NCBI RefSeq assembly: GCF_024498135.1
Contig: NZ_JANHOH010000001.1
Coordinates: 372,001 to 436,000, forward strand
DNA: 64,000 nt
Source of the DNA: Mucilaginibacter aquariorum
GTDB lineage: Bacteria > Bacteroidota > Bacteroidia > Sphingobacteriales > Sphingobacteriaceae
Direction: 5' to 3'
The notes under the pieces are model-generated. The model was not told where the DNA came from, made no database searches, and worked only from the letters and a program-made list of their open reading frames with translations. The position numbers and the translations under genes were made by a program. Below, piece by piece: positions 1 to 7,962 of this stretch. Position 1 is the first letter of the stretch. Each line of letters begins with the position of its first letter.

Positions 1-56
1 TAGCATATTTGGCAAACGCTATTGAAGCCTTACAAAGGGAAATTGTAACTAAATAG
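1..56 (+). CDS. C-terminal fragment of an unidentified protein
   Basis: An open frame beginning at base 3 reads AYLANAIEALQREIVTK and ends with TAG at 54-56, five bases before the convergent stop of the next gene. The composition is that of a normal soluble helical C-terminus, and the tight convergent spacing suits a real gene end. The rest lies outside the window, so the family cannot be named. Confidence 0.45.
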   Translation, partial: AYLANAIEALQREIVTK

Positions 57-60
57 GTTA

Positions 61-1017
61 CTATACTGTGGTAACAGCAGTAATAATAAGTATCACAAAG
101 AAGCTAAGGCTAAATACCAGCATATACATTAGGGATATCCCCAACATTTTACTTACTGTTCGCCAGCGACTACGATTATAAACAACCCTGAGCGAACGAT
201 AGATGTACCAGATAACAACCAGTGTAGCCAATAGCTGCAGCCAATCACTCACACTATGCCAACTGTGAGGCAACAGCATATTTATTATTATCACCGCAAT
301 TAAAAACAAGAATATAAAGCAATGCAGGTGTATGGCATAAATAATATGCTCTACATAAAACTTACGGTTTTTACTAAAGGCTATTTTTAGGATGAGGGCA
401 AATAGAGGTAGTATCAGGAACATCACCTTTGGCGAATTATGCTGAAGTGCCTCTATAAACATTTTCTGTGCATCTTTGCCCTGGCCTGCCCAATCATAAC
501 TCTTATGGGCAATATAGCGTTGTATAACGTTATCGCGTTGCGCAGGAGAGTGTTTTTCCTGTTTTTTTAAATAATCTTCATAGGTGCCATTCCTATCTAT
601 TTTTACGCCCAATACATCTATTTGGTCGCCAACATTATAGTCAATATTGTATTTGATCTTTCCATTCTCGCTTACAGGCGTAACTTTTAATTTATCAGCT
701 ATGGCTTTTTTTTGTTCGGCAGTAAGGTGCTGTTTTTTACCAATGCTATCAACAGTGGCCCGTTTTACACTGTCGGCCACCCTTTGGGTAGTTGTAGTCT
801 CTTTAACTTCTTTTATCACCTGGTGGTTACCGCGAAACGCCAGTACAAAAAATAAAAGGCTTATAAAAATGTACATTTTTACCGGATGCAGATATTGAGC
901 GCGGTGCCCGGAATTATATTCGTTAGTGAGGTGCCCGGGTTTTAAAAAAAGCGGCCGTAACGTATGAAAAAACTGGTAATCGAAATGAAAATAATCACTT
1001 ATGGCGTGGTTAAGCAT
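61..1017 (-). CDS. DUF3667-type membrane protein, main part of a frameshifted gene
   Basis: This is a 318-residue membrane protein. The N-terminal part (PLFLKPGHLTNEY, then a YLHPVKMYIF segment leading into a first membrane helix) is typical of DUF3667 proteins. It is followed by a long polar loop (about residues 65-195) and a cluster of hydrophobic helices to the C-terminus. Family members normally begin with a zinc ribbon. Here that ribbon is encoded immediately upstream in another frame (999-1133), so this ATG at 1017 is probably not the original start. The function of the family is unknown. It lies 15 bp downstream of the nucleoside permease on the same strand and is probably co-transcribed with it. 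Confidence 0.75.
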   Translation of the reverse strand: MLNHAISDYFHFDYQFFHTLRPLFLKPGHLTNEYNSGHRAQYLHPVKMYIFISLLFFVLAFRGNHQVIKEVKETTTTQRVADSVKRATVDSIGKKQHLTAEQKKAIADKLKVTPVSENGKIKYNIDYNVGDQIDVLGVKIDRNGTYEDYLKKQEKHSPAQRDNVIQRYIAHKSYDWAGQGKDAQKMFIEALQHNSPKVMFLILPLFALILKIAFSKNRKFYVEHIIYAIHLHCFIFLFLIAVIIINMLLPHSWHSVSDWLQLLATLVVIWYIYRSLRVVYNRSRWRTVSKMLGISLMYMLVFSLSFFVILIITAVTTV

Positions 1018-1133
1018 GTGTCCAAGCTTTCCTTCATCTCCAGGTTTTCTTGCCCGCAGTTATGACAAAACTTACCCTCTAAGATAGTTCCGCAGTTAAG
1101 GCAATCGTTTTCCTTCCGGTAATGCTTTTTCAT
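999..1133 (-). pseudogene. Detached zinc-ribbon N-terminus of the DUF3667 gene
   Basis: An ATG at 1133 opens a 44-codon frame containing CLNCG and CHNCG, a two-knuckle zinc ribbon, followed by QENLEMKES. It then runs out of frame and stops at 999-1001. In the +1 related frame the expected continuation (GHMLNHAISDYF) follows directly. One extra base near 1024-1025 would join both parts into a single protein of about 357 residues. It is either a real one-base deletion or an assembly error. Confidence 0.7.
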
Positions 1134-1148
1134 TTAATTATTACGTCC

Positions 1149-2408
1149 TTAAGCAGTTTCTATCGCATGTTTTAGAGCTGCATTATGTTTATATCTAAAT
1201 ATAAACGGGAAAATAACAGCAATAACCAAAGCATAGCCTGCAAAAGTAAGCCATATGCCATGCCAGTTTTTACTTTGATCGGCCATGGTGAAAAACTTAT
1301 CAATAATAAAACCACTTGCAAAACTCCCAAATAATGACCCAAAGCCATTAACCATCATCATAAATAAGCCTTGCGCACTGCCACGTATTTCGGGTGTGGT
1401 TTGTGTTTCAACAAATAACGAGCCCGAAATATTGAAGAAATCAAACGCCATACCATATACAATACATGATAAAATTATCATCCATAAACCACCCGCAGGG
1501 TCACCAAATGCAAAAAGGCCAAAGCGTAATACCCAGGCTAACATGCTAAACAGCATTACATACTTTATTCCAAATTTGCGCAAAAAGAAAGGGATAGCTA
1601 AAATGAATAGCGTTTCCGAAATTTGGGAGATAGACATGATAATAGCAGGGTACTTCACGGCAATTGTATCTTTATACTCGGCTACATTCTTAAAATCGTG
1701 TATATAAGTATCGCCGTAGGCATTGGTAAGCTGCAAAGCTGCACCCAAAAGCATGGAGAAGGCAAAAAAGATGGCAAATCGAGGCGTTTTAAATAATGCA
1801 AAAGCATTTAAACCTAATATGCTTGTGAATGATTTATTGGCGGTCTTATTTAAAAGGGGAGGGCACTTTGGCAAGCTGAATGAATAGATACCTAGCGCCA
1901 GTGATATTGCCGAAGCGATGTAAAACTGATTAGGAGAAATTTCGTTATGCGTAAGGCTTACGGTCCATAATGCTGCTATAAAACCTACAGTTCCCCATAT
2001 GCGTATTGGGGGGTATTCTTTAACAACATCAATATTGCTCCTTTTTAAAGCCGAATAGGCAACTGTTATTGATAATGACAAGGTAGGCATGTAAAAGAAC
2101 ATGTTTATCAACATTACCCAAAAAAATGTAGTGGGGTCTTTTACAAGAGGTAACGTAAATAAAGCCGCTGCACCTAAAATATGCATGATGCCGTAAAGTT
2201 TTTCAGCATTTACAAGCCTATCTGAAATAATACCGGTAAGTGCAGGCATAAATATGGCCGAAATACCCATTGTAGAGAAAATGGCTCCAAATTGTGCCCC
2301 AGACCAATGTTTGTTTTGAAACCAGTATGCACCAATGGTGAGCAACCACGCTCCCCATATAAAAAATTGCATAAAATTCATCAGTATTAAGCGAAACTTA
2401 ATAGTCAT
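1149..2408 (-). CDS. Nucleoside permease, NupG-like MFS transporter
   Basis: A 419-residue protein of about twelve membrane helices. The N-terminus (LILMNFMQFFIWGAWL) and the WSGAQFGAIFSTMGISAI segment resemble the nucleoside:H+ symporter (NupG/XapB) branch of the major facilitator superfamily. The expected role is proton-driven uptake of nucleosides across the inner membrane. Length matches the family (about 400-420). The start at 2408 directly precedes the first hydrophobic helix. The DUF3667 gene follows 15 bp downstream of the stop. Family assignment is good, but the exact substrate is inferred. Confidence 0.82.
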   Translation of the reverse strand: MTIKFRLILMNFMQFFIWGAWLLTIGAYWFQNKHWSGAQFGAIFSTMGISAIFMPALTGIISDRLVNAEKLYGIMHILGAAALFTLPLVKDPTTFFWVMLINMFFYMPTLSLSITVAYSALKRSNIDVVKEYPPIRIWGTVGFIAALWTVSLTHNEISPNQFYIASAISLALGIYSFSLPKCPPLLNKTANKSFTSILGLNAFALFKTPRFAIFFAFSMLLGAALQLTNAYGDTYIHDFKNVAEYKDTIAVKYPAIIMSISQISETLFILAIPFFLRKFGIKYVMLFSMLAWVLRFGLFAFGDPAGGLWMIILSCIVYGMAFDFFNISGSLFVETQTTPEIRGSAQGLFMMMVNGFGSLFGSFASGFIIDKFFTMADQSKNWHGIWLTFAGYALVIAVIFPFIFRYKHNAALKHAIETA

Positions 2409-2529
2409 ACAGCACTGGTTTAAACAATTAATAGTTAGAATAAATTAAAGGCGAAAAATAGCGAAATAAAGCGATATGGGAAAGGTGGTTTTAATGCGAA
2501 TTTGAAGCGTTGTTTTTAAGGCAAAAGCT

Positions 2530-2537
2530 TATCTTCG
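2530..2537 (+). promoter_or_regulatory. Candidate -7 element for the outer-membrane protein gene
   Basis: TATCTTCG differs from the Bacteroidota -7 consensus TAnnTTTG at one position. A TTG lies 17 bp upstream (2510-2512), and the ATG is about 21 bp downstream. Confidence 0.4.
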
Positions 2538-2558
2538 CGCAAACTTAAATCACAATTT

Positions 2559-3167
2559 ATGACAAAAATTTTTACTACACTACTTGTTGTATTGGGCATT
2601 TCTACAACAGCATTTTCACAAACAAAAGGTACAACACAATTTGGCGCTACCATTGGTTACAATGCATCAACCGTAACTGCAAGCGGTTTAACTAACAGCG
2701 ATTACAGAAGCGGATTTAACATCGGTATTGTGGCTGATCATTATTTTTCAGAAAGCTGGAGTATCAAAGTTAAAGCCCTTTACGATCAAAAAGGCTGGAA
2801 TAGCGGCTACCTTGAAACAGGCAATGGTAGCTATACCACCAATTATCAGTTAGATTATTTAACTATCCCGGTTATGGCAAACTGGCATTTTGGCCGTACT
2901 AAAAACTGGTATTTAAACTTTGGCCCGTATTTGAGTTTCTTATTAAATGCCAAAGAAACAGCTAATAGCATGGATGTAAAAAGCATATTTAGTAGTACTG
3001 ATGCCGGCCTTGATGTAGGTATTGGTATTAAGTTCCCGGTATCAAACAGTACCAAATTCTTTATTGAGCTTAATGGCCTGGCCGGAGTTTCTGATCTGGT
3101 AAAAGACAATCAAGGTTCAACATTAAGAAGCAGTGTATCGGCTATTAATATTGGTCTTAACTTTTAA
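2559..3167 (+). CDS. Outer membrane beta-barrel protein (porin family)
   Basis: A 202-residue secreted protein with a cleavable signal peptide ending in TTAFSQ (about residue 21). The mature part alternates polar and aromatic/hydrophobic residues and ends with INIGLNF, a terminal beta-strand with the C-terminal aromatic usual for outer-membrane barrels. This matches the small PorT/OMP_b-brl families common in Bacteroidota, with a predicted eight-stranded barrel. The specific role is unknown. A strong bidirectional terminator follows. Confidence 0.8.
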   Translation: MTKIFTTLLVVLGISTTAFSQTKGTTQFGATIGYNASTVTASGLTNSDYRSGFNIGIVADHYFSESWSIKVKALYDQKGWNSGYLETGNGSYTTNYQLDYLTIPVMANWHFGRTKNWYLNFGPYLSFLLNAKETANSMDVKSIFSSTDAGLDVGIGIKFPVSNSTKFFIELNGLAGVSDLVKDNQGSTLRSSVSAINIGLNF

Positions 3168-3179
3168 TAGGATTCGATC

Positions 3180-3228
3180 ATAAATAAAAAAGGAGGGTAA
3201 TCGTTAGATATCCTCCTTTTTTATTTAT
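3180..3228. terminator. Bidirectional intrinsic terminator
   Basis: A perfect 17-bp inverted repeat (3180-3196 with 3212-3228) has a GGAGG/CCTCC core flanked by A and T runs, so both strands end in a U-tract. It serves the convergent barrel-protein gene and the nuclease gene, whose stop codon lies inside the right arm. Confidence 0.9.
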
Positions 3229-3824
3229 GACGATTTACGCTTGTTTAGCTCGTCGCGAATCTTAGCGGCTTTTTCATAGGCCTCTTCTGTTAAGGCTTGC
3301 TGCAAGCGTGTTTTTAGTTCGTCTTCGCTTAGTGAGGTGTAAGCGCCGGCCGCGGTAGTATGGGTTTTTTCTTCTGGTGTTTCATTAATGTTTTCAAGGT
3401 ATACAAAATCGTTACCTTCGATTACAATACCGGCTGTTGACAGGATAAATTCATAAGTGTAAATAGGGCAATCAAATCTAACCGACACCGCAATGGCATC
3501 AGAGGTTCGTGCATCTATCTCTACTGTTTTTTTACCGTCAGAGCAAATAAGCTTTGAATAGAATATACCATCTATTAGGTTATAGATAATAACTTCCTGC
3601 ACGGTAATGTTAAATGCCTGCCCCAGGCTTTTAAATAAATCGTGCGTTAGGGGGCGGCTTGGCGTCATTTTCTCTATCTCGATAGCAATGGCCTGTGCTT
3701 CAAAACTGCCTATAATAATAGGAAGCCTGCGGCGGCCACTAACTTCGCCCAAAACCAAAGCATACGCGCCCGACTGTGTTTGGCTGTAGGACAGCCCCAC
3801 AATATCCAGCTTAATCTTTTTCAT
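3225..3824 (-). CDS. Bifunctional nuclease family protein with UVR motif
   Basis: The protein begins MKKIKLDIVGLSYSQTQSG and carries the BFN (DUF151) domain over about residues 1-140, including GRRRLPIIIG and the DARTSDAIAVAVRF-like segment (here DARTSDAIAVSVRF). A short UVR motif lies near the C-terminus (about 165-200, EEAYEKAAKIRDELNKR). BFN proteins are reported to have DNase/RNase activity. ATGs at 3836 and 3887 are in frame, but family members start at MKKIKL, and the 3887 start would overlap etfA. It follows etfA by about 28 bp, so it is probably the last gene of the etf operon. Confidence 0.82.
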   Translation of the reverse strand: MKKIKLDIVGLSYSQTQSGAYALVLGEVSGRRRLPIIIGSFEAQAIAIEIEKMTPSRPLTHDLFKSLGQAFNITVQEVIIYNLIDGIFYSKLICSDGKKTVEIDARTSDAIAVSVRFDCPIYTYEFILSTAGIVIEGNDFVYLENINETPEEKTHTTAAGAYTSLSEDELKTRLQQALTEEAYEKAAKIRDELNKRKSS

Positions 3825-3852
3825 GTCATTACCCATCACAGCGATATTTTTT

Positions 3853-4830
3853 TTAAGCTGATGCTTTATACTCTTTAACTGCAGCAATTAATTTCGGCAG
3901 TACTTCAAATGCGTCGCCAACAATACCATAATCAGCCACCTTAAAAAACGGAGCTTCGGCATCTTTGTTGATCACAACAATAACTTTTGATGAACTTACG
4001 CCGGCAAGGTGCTGTATAGCCCCCGAAATGCCTATCGCAATATACAAATTTGGACTGACAGCTATACCAGTTTGTCCAACATGTTCGCTATGCGGGCGCC
4101 ACCCTGCATCTGATACCGGTTTTGAACAGGCAGTGGCCGCGCCCAATAGGTCGGCCAGTTCTTCTATCATTCCCCAGTTCTCAGGGCCTTTTAAGCCACG
4201 ACCAGCCGATACCACAATTTCTGCATCAGGTAAAGATACTTTATCGGTTGAACGAACAATATCTTTTATCATTTCTTTAAAGTCGGATGCTTTTGCTTCC
4301 ACGTTAAAATCTTCTACCTGCGCAGCAGAACCGCCTTCAACCACTTTATAAGAGTTGGGCGTAAGTGCTATTACTTTGTTGGCCGAGGTTAATTCAACCA
4401 CTGCAAATGCTTTACCAGAGAAGGCTGTTTTTTTAACGGTAAACTTACCTCCATTTTGCTCTGGCAGGGCAACAGCGCCATCGGCAACACCGGCTTGCAA
4501 CTTAACACCTAAACGGGGGGCAAGGCCACGGCCACTAAATGAATTGGATAGTACTACTATATCTGCACCATTGGCTTTAGCAGCTTCGGCAATTACCGAT
4601 GCGTAAGCTTGGTTTACAAAGTTTTTTAGTTTATCGTTTGATACATTTAAAACCTTTTCGGCACCATACCTACCCAATGCTGCTAATTCATCAGCAGCTA
4701 CATTGCCAATAGATATGGCTATAAGGTTTGTGTTATTTTGGGCGGCAATTGCTTTGGCGTATGATACAGCTTCAAAAGTTGATTTTTTGAATTTACCGCC
4801 CGCATTTTCCGCGTATATTAAAACTGACAT
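3853..4830 (-). CDS. etfA: Electron transfer flavoprotein subunit alpha
   Basis: A 325-residue alpha subunit. The N-terminal Rossmann-like domain (MSVLIYAENAGGKFKK) is followed by the C-terminal FAD-binding domain with GRGLKGPENW (about 210) and LYIAIGISGAIQHLAG, both diagnostic for EtfA. With EtfB it forms the heterodimer that takes electrons from acyl-CoA dehydrogenases and passes them to ETF:quinone oxidoreductase in the membrane. It lies 32 bp downstream of etfB in the same operon. Length is normal. Confidence 0.95.
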   Translation of the reverse strand: MSVLIYAENAGGKFKKSTFEAVSYAKAIAAQNNTNLIAISIGNVAADELAALGRYGAEKVLNVSNDKLKNFVNQAYASVIAEAAKANGADIVVLSNSFSGRGLAPRLGVKLQAGVADGAVALPEQNGGKFTVKKTAFSGKAFAVVELTSANKVIALTPNSYKVVEGGSAAQVEDFNVEAKASDFKEMIKDIVRSTDKVSLPDAEIVVSAGRGLKGPENWGMIEELADLLGAATACSKPVSDAGWRPHSEHVGQTGIAVSPNLYIAIGISGAIQHLAGVSSSKVIVVINKDAEAPFFKVADYGIVGDAFEVLPKLIAAVKEYKASA

Positions 4831-4862
4831 ATTAAAATGTTAATCGTTAAAATCTTTTTAAT

Positions 4863-5603
4863 TTATATAACCCTTGCCTGTGTGTGCAGTAATTCAACCA
4901 ATTTAGCCGGGTCATCTGCCGAAACCAGGTTAACCTGGCCACGTGGGGCCGGAGTTTCATAACTAATGATCTCTGATAAAGTTTGCACTTCAACAGGTTC
5001 AACTACAGCTAAGGGTTTAGTACGGGCACTCATGATGCCGCGCATGTTTGGTATTTTAGGCTCAGCCACACCTTCTGCGCAACCTGCTACAAATGGGAAG
5101 GGGATGGTTATCACTTCTTTGCCGCCTTCTATCTCGCGCTCTACAGTGGCTTCAGCATCAGTAACATCTAATTTTTTGATAATAGATACCGATGGGATAT
5201 CCAACAGTTCGCCCAGCATGCCGGCTACCTTAGAGCCATTGTAGTCGATAGATTCGCGGCCGGTGAGTATCAGGTCAAAAGGGTTCGCTTTAATATGTTC
5301 TGCTACCTGGTAAGCAACATACCAGGCATCGTGCGGTTTAGCGTTAATGCGTACAGCATCGGTTGCGCCAATGGCTAATGCTTTACGGATGGTAGCTTCG
5401 GTGTTAACCTCGCCAACGTTAATTACAGTTACACTTCCTTTGCCGCCATCAGTTAACTCAATAGCACGTGCAAGGGCAATTTCATCGTACGGGTTTAATA
5501 TGAACTGAACACCGTTTGTATTAAATTGCGTGTTGTTATCAGTAAAAGTTATTTTTGTAGTGGTATCCGGAACATTGCTGATACATACCAGTATTTTCAT
5601 CAT
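4863..5603 (-). CDS. etfB: Electron transfer flavoprotein subunit beta
   Basis: A 246-residue beta subunit beginning MMKILVCISNVPDTTTKI (the second ATG at 5600 is equally possible). It has the ETF adenine-nucleotide alpha-hydrolase fold, with DLILTGRESIDYNGSKV around residue 115 corresponding to the EtfB signature region. It is the first gene of etfB-etfA-nuclease. No dehydrogenase or ETF oxidoreductase gene is adjacent. A glutaryl-CoA dehydrogenase-like gene lies 35 kb away. Confidence 0.95.
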   Translation of the reverse strand: MMKILVCISNVPDTTTKITFTDNNTQFNTNGVQFILNPYDEIALARAIELTDGGKGSVTVINVGEVNTEATIRKALAIGATDAVRINAKPHDAWYVAYQVAEHIKANPFDLILTGRESIDYNGSKVAGMLGELLDIPSVSIIKKLDVTDAEATVEREIEGGKEVITIPFPFVAGCAEGVAEPKIPNMRGIMSARTKPLAVVEPVEVQTLSEIISYETPAPRGQVNLVSADDPAKLVELLHTQARVI

Positions 5604-5652
5604 TGTTATAATTGGTTTATGTTTTTTACAGGTATTGGTAATTAGGACACTG

Positions 5653-5660
5653 CAAATTTA
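5653..5660 (-). promoter_or_regulatory. -7 promoter element for the etf operon
   Basis: Read on the minus strand this is TAAATTTG, an exact TAnnTTTG match 50 bp upstream of the etfB start. TTT sits at the 19-bp-spaced -33 position rather than TTG. Confidence 0.5.
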
Positions 5661-5682
5661 GTTAAAAAAGAGAGAGTTTAAA

Positions 5683-6027
5683 ATGGAGATAAGCAGATTA
5701 GATAAGCTGTTAGCGTTTATACAGAACGAACCCGAAGATGAATTTTTAAAATATGCGCTGGCTACTGAATACCTGCGACTTAATGATTCTGAAAAAGCCC
5801 TGAGCTATTACGAAGACCTGGTGAATAATCATCCAAACTACACCGGTACTTACTACCATTTAGGTAAATTATATGAAGCCCTTAACCGTAAAGACGACGC
5901 GATAAACACTTATGAGAAGGGTATGGAGATAACAAAAGCCAAACGCGATATGCACGCATTCTCTGAACTGCAGGCCGTTTACCGCTCGGCAAAAGGTTTT
6001 GAGGAAGATGATGACGATGATTATTAG
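5683..6027 (+). CDS. Small tetratricopeptide repeat protein
   Basis: A 114-residue soluble protein with at least two TPR units (about residues 15-48 and 49-82; ALATEYLRLNDSEKALSYYE and YYHLGKLYEALNRKDDAINT). It ends in an acidic tail, EEDDDDDY. It has no signal peptide. TPRs mediate protein-protein contacts, and the partner is unknown. The gene stands alone, divergent from etfB, with its own terminator. Confidence 0.8.
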   Translation: MEISRLDKLLAFIQNEPEDEFLKYALATEYLRLNDSEKALSYYEDLVNNHPNYTGTYYHLGKLYEALNRKDDAINTYEKGMEITKAKRDMHAFSELQAVYRSAKGFEEDDDDDY

Positions 6028-6052
6028 AAGAATCAAGACTTTGGAAAAAGTA

Positions 6053-6078
6053 AAAGCCCGTTTGGTTAAACGGGCTTT
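6053..6078. terminator. Intrinsic terminator inside a larger inverted repeat
   Basis: AAAGCCCGTTT (6053-6063) pairs with AAACGGGCTTT (6068-6078) across a GGTT loop. The hairpin is enclosed by outer arms AGAATCAAGA (6029-6038) and TCTTGATTCT (6085-6094). The same design recurs downstream of rlmB. Confidence 0.85.
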
Positions 6079-6117
6079 CTTATATCTTGATTCTTATGTC
6101 TTAATTTCTTGACTCTC

Positions 6118-7680
6118 TTAAAACGGTGGCTCGTCTTCTATATCATCCATTCTTGATGGGCGAATGATGAAATTACTTGGCTTATCAAAATCTTGTGATG
6201 GGTTAAGGCCTGCAAATGCATTGTTGCCTTGTGCCGGGAAGCTATCCATACCCTGGTCAAGATCCTGGAATTTAACATACTTACCTACGAATTTCAACCT
6301 TACCTTACCGGTTTCACCGTTACGGTGTTTGGCAATAATAATTTCACCAACACCTTGCGTAGGATTATTATCTTCATCCACATCAAGTCCGTAATATTCG
6401 GGGCGATAAAGGAATAGTACCATATCCGCATCCTGCTCAATAGAACCAGATTCACGTAAATCTGATAACATTGGCCTTTTTGAACCGCCCGGCCTGTTCT
6501 CAACCGCACGGCTTAACTGCGATAGCGCGATAACTGGTACGTTTAATTCTTTAGCTACAGTTTTCAAAGCTCTTGATATACTACCAATCTCCTGTTCACG
6601 GTTACCGCCGCCTTTACCATCTGCCTTACCCTGCATTAACTGCAAGTAGTCAATGATGATTAGCTGGATATCGTGCTGCGATTTTAAGCGGCGGCATTTA
6701 GCACGGAATTCAAATATATTAAGGGAGGGGGTATCATCAATAATTAAGGGTGCTGCCTCCAGGCGGCCAATTTTTGAGTGGATCTGCTGCCATTCCCATT
6801 CTTCCAGTGTACCCTTACGGATCTTTTCTTGTTCAATTTCGGTTTCGCCGGATATCAAACGATTTACCAACTGAACCGAGGACATTTCCAGCGAGAATAC
6901 AACAACAGGCTTGTCAAAATCAACCGCAGCATTGCGGGCGCAGCTTAGTACAAACGCTGTTTTACCCATCGCTGGGCGGGCAGCTATAATAACCAGATCG
7001 GATTTTTGCCAGCCCGAGGTCATTCTGTCAAGGTCAGTAAAACCGGATGGAACACCTGTTAAACCATCTTTTTTATCTTTTAGCGCCTCAATATCTTTTA
7101 ACGCCTCATGCACCAGATCGTCCATCTTACGCGAATCACGGCGAAGGTTGTTCTGCGCTATCTCAAAAAGATTCTTTTCGGCTTTGTCCAGCATTTCCAG
7201 TACATCAGCGGTATCCTCATAAGCCATACTTATTACCTCGGTTGAGATACGGATAAGCTCGCGCTGTATATATTTTTGTATAATGATACGGGAGTGATAT
7301 TCAATGTTGGCTGCAGATGCTACACGGTTGGTAAGCTCGGTAATATAATAAGCACCCCCAATCATTTCCAATTCGCCCTGCTGGCGTAACTGTGCGGTTA
7401 CGGTAAGGATATCTACCGGTGATGTTTTCTCGAAAAGAACACTTATTGTGCTAAATATTTTTTGATGCCTTACATCGTAAAATACCTCTGGTTTTAGTAC
7501 ATCAATTACCGACGAAAGAGCGTCTTTTTCAAGCATTAAAGCGCCTAAAACCGCCTCTTCAAGATCTATTGCCTGAGGGGGTAATTTGCCTAATCCTGCG
7601 TAGGGGGAAGGGGTGGTTATCCTGCTTCTGCGGTCGGTAGAATTGGGTTTGTAATTAGGGGTTTCGTTCTCGAAAGTCAT
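6118..7680 (-). CDS. dnaB: Replicative DNA helicase DnaB
   Basis: The N-terminal DnaB domain (about residues 30-140; PPQAIDLEEAVLGALMLE) interacts with primase. The C-terminal RecA-like ATPase has Walker A ARPAMGKTA, Walker B LIIIDYLQLM and an arginine-finger segment (KHRNGETGKVRLKF). It forms the hexameric helicase at the replication fork. A TTG at 7689 could add three residues, but it lies inside an exact -7 promoter element, so ATG 7680 is preferred. The intergenic region upstream holds three DnaA-box-like 9-mers. Size is usual for Bacteroidota. Confidence 0.95.
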   Translation of the reverse strand: MTFENETPNYKPNSTDRRSRITTPSPYAGLGKLPPQAIDLEEAVLGALMLEKDALSSVIDVLKPEVFYDVRHQKIFSTISVLFEKTSPVDILTVTAQLRQQGELEMIGGAYYITELTNRVASAANIEYHSRIIIQKYIQRELIRISTEVISMAYEDTADVLEMLDKAEKNLFEIAQNNLRRDSRKMDDLVHEALKDIEALKDKKDGLTGVPSGFTDLDRMTSGWQKSDLVIIAARPAMGKTAFVLSCARNAAVDFDKPVVVFSLEMSSVQLVNRLISGETEIEQEKIRKGTLEEWEWQQIHSKIGRLEAAPLIIDDTPSLNIFEFRAKCRRLKSQHDIQLIIIDYLQLMQGKADGKGGGNREQEIGSISRALKTVAKELNVPVIALSQLSRAVENRPGGSKRPMLSDLRESGSIEQDADMVLFLYRPEYYGLDVDEDNNPTQGVGEIIIAKHRNGETGKVRLKFVGKYVKFQDLDQGMDSFPAQGNNAFAGLNPSQDFDKPSNFIIRPSRMDDIEDEPPF

Positions 7681-7686
7681 ACTGAA

Positions 7687-7694
7687 CAAAAATA
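7687..7694 (-). promoter_or_regulatory. -7 promoter element for dnaB
   Basis: Minus-strand TATTTTTG (TAnnTTTG) ends 7 bases before the ATG at 7680, implying a nearly leaderless transcript. No clear TTG is seen at the -33 position. Confidence 0.5.
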
Positions 7695-7739
7695 TATAAA
7701 AAATGTTCTTGCCTGCTTGTTAATTCGCTAACACTTGAG

Positions 7740-7885
7740 TTTTCCACATAATGAAAACATTACCAGCGCTATAAATTTTCAAGGTAGTAATTAACATTGT
7801 ATGTGTATAACGTGTTAATAACGCCATAAGTACTTCATTCTCATATATGTTGATAAATGTTGGCCATTGTTAAGTATTATCAACA
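7740..7885. other. Cluster of three DnaA-box-like 9-mers
   Basis: TTTTCCACA (7740-7748), TGTTGATAA (7848-7856) and TTATCAACA (7877-7885) each differ by one base from TTATCCACA or its complement. The last two form an inverted pair 20 bp apart in the dnaB-rlmB intergenic region. This could be a DnaA-regulated promoter or an origin-type element; AT-rich chance matches are also possible. Confidence 0.3.
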
Positions 7886-7934
7886 ATTGTGTAGGCCAGT
7901 TAAGTTCAATACCAGTTAAATCAGTTAATATAGC

Positions 7935-7942
7935 TACTTTTG
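7935..7942 (+). promoter_or_regulatory. -7 promoter element for rlmB
   Basis: TACTTTTG matches TAnnTTTG exactly and lies 20 bp upstream of the ATG at 7963. It is inside the open frame that extends upstream, which argues against the longer protein start at 7867. Confidence 0.55.
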
Positions 7943-7962
7943 ACGAAATAATTTTATTGAAA

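Noticed and set aside
7867..7962. N-terminal extension of RlmB by 32 codons
   Set aside because: It contains the promoter element and a DnaA-box-like site, and homologues begin at the ATG at 7963.
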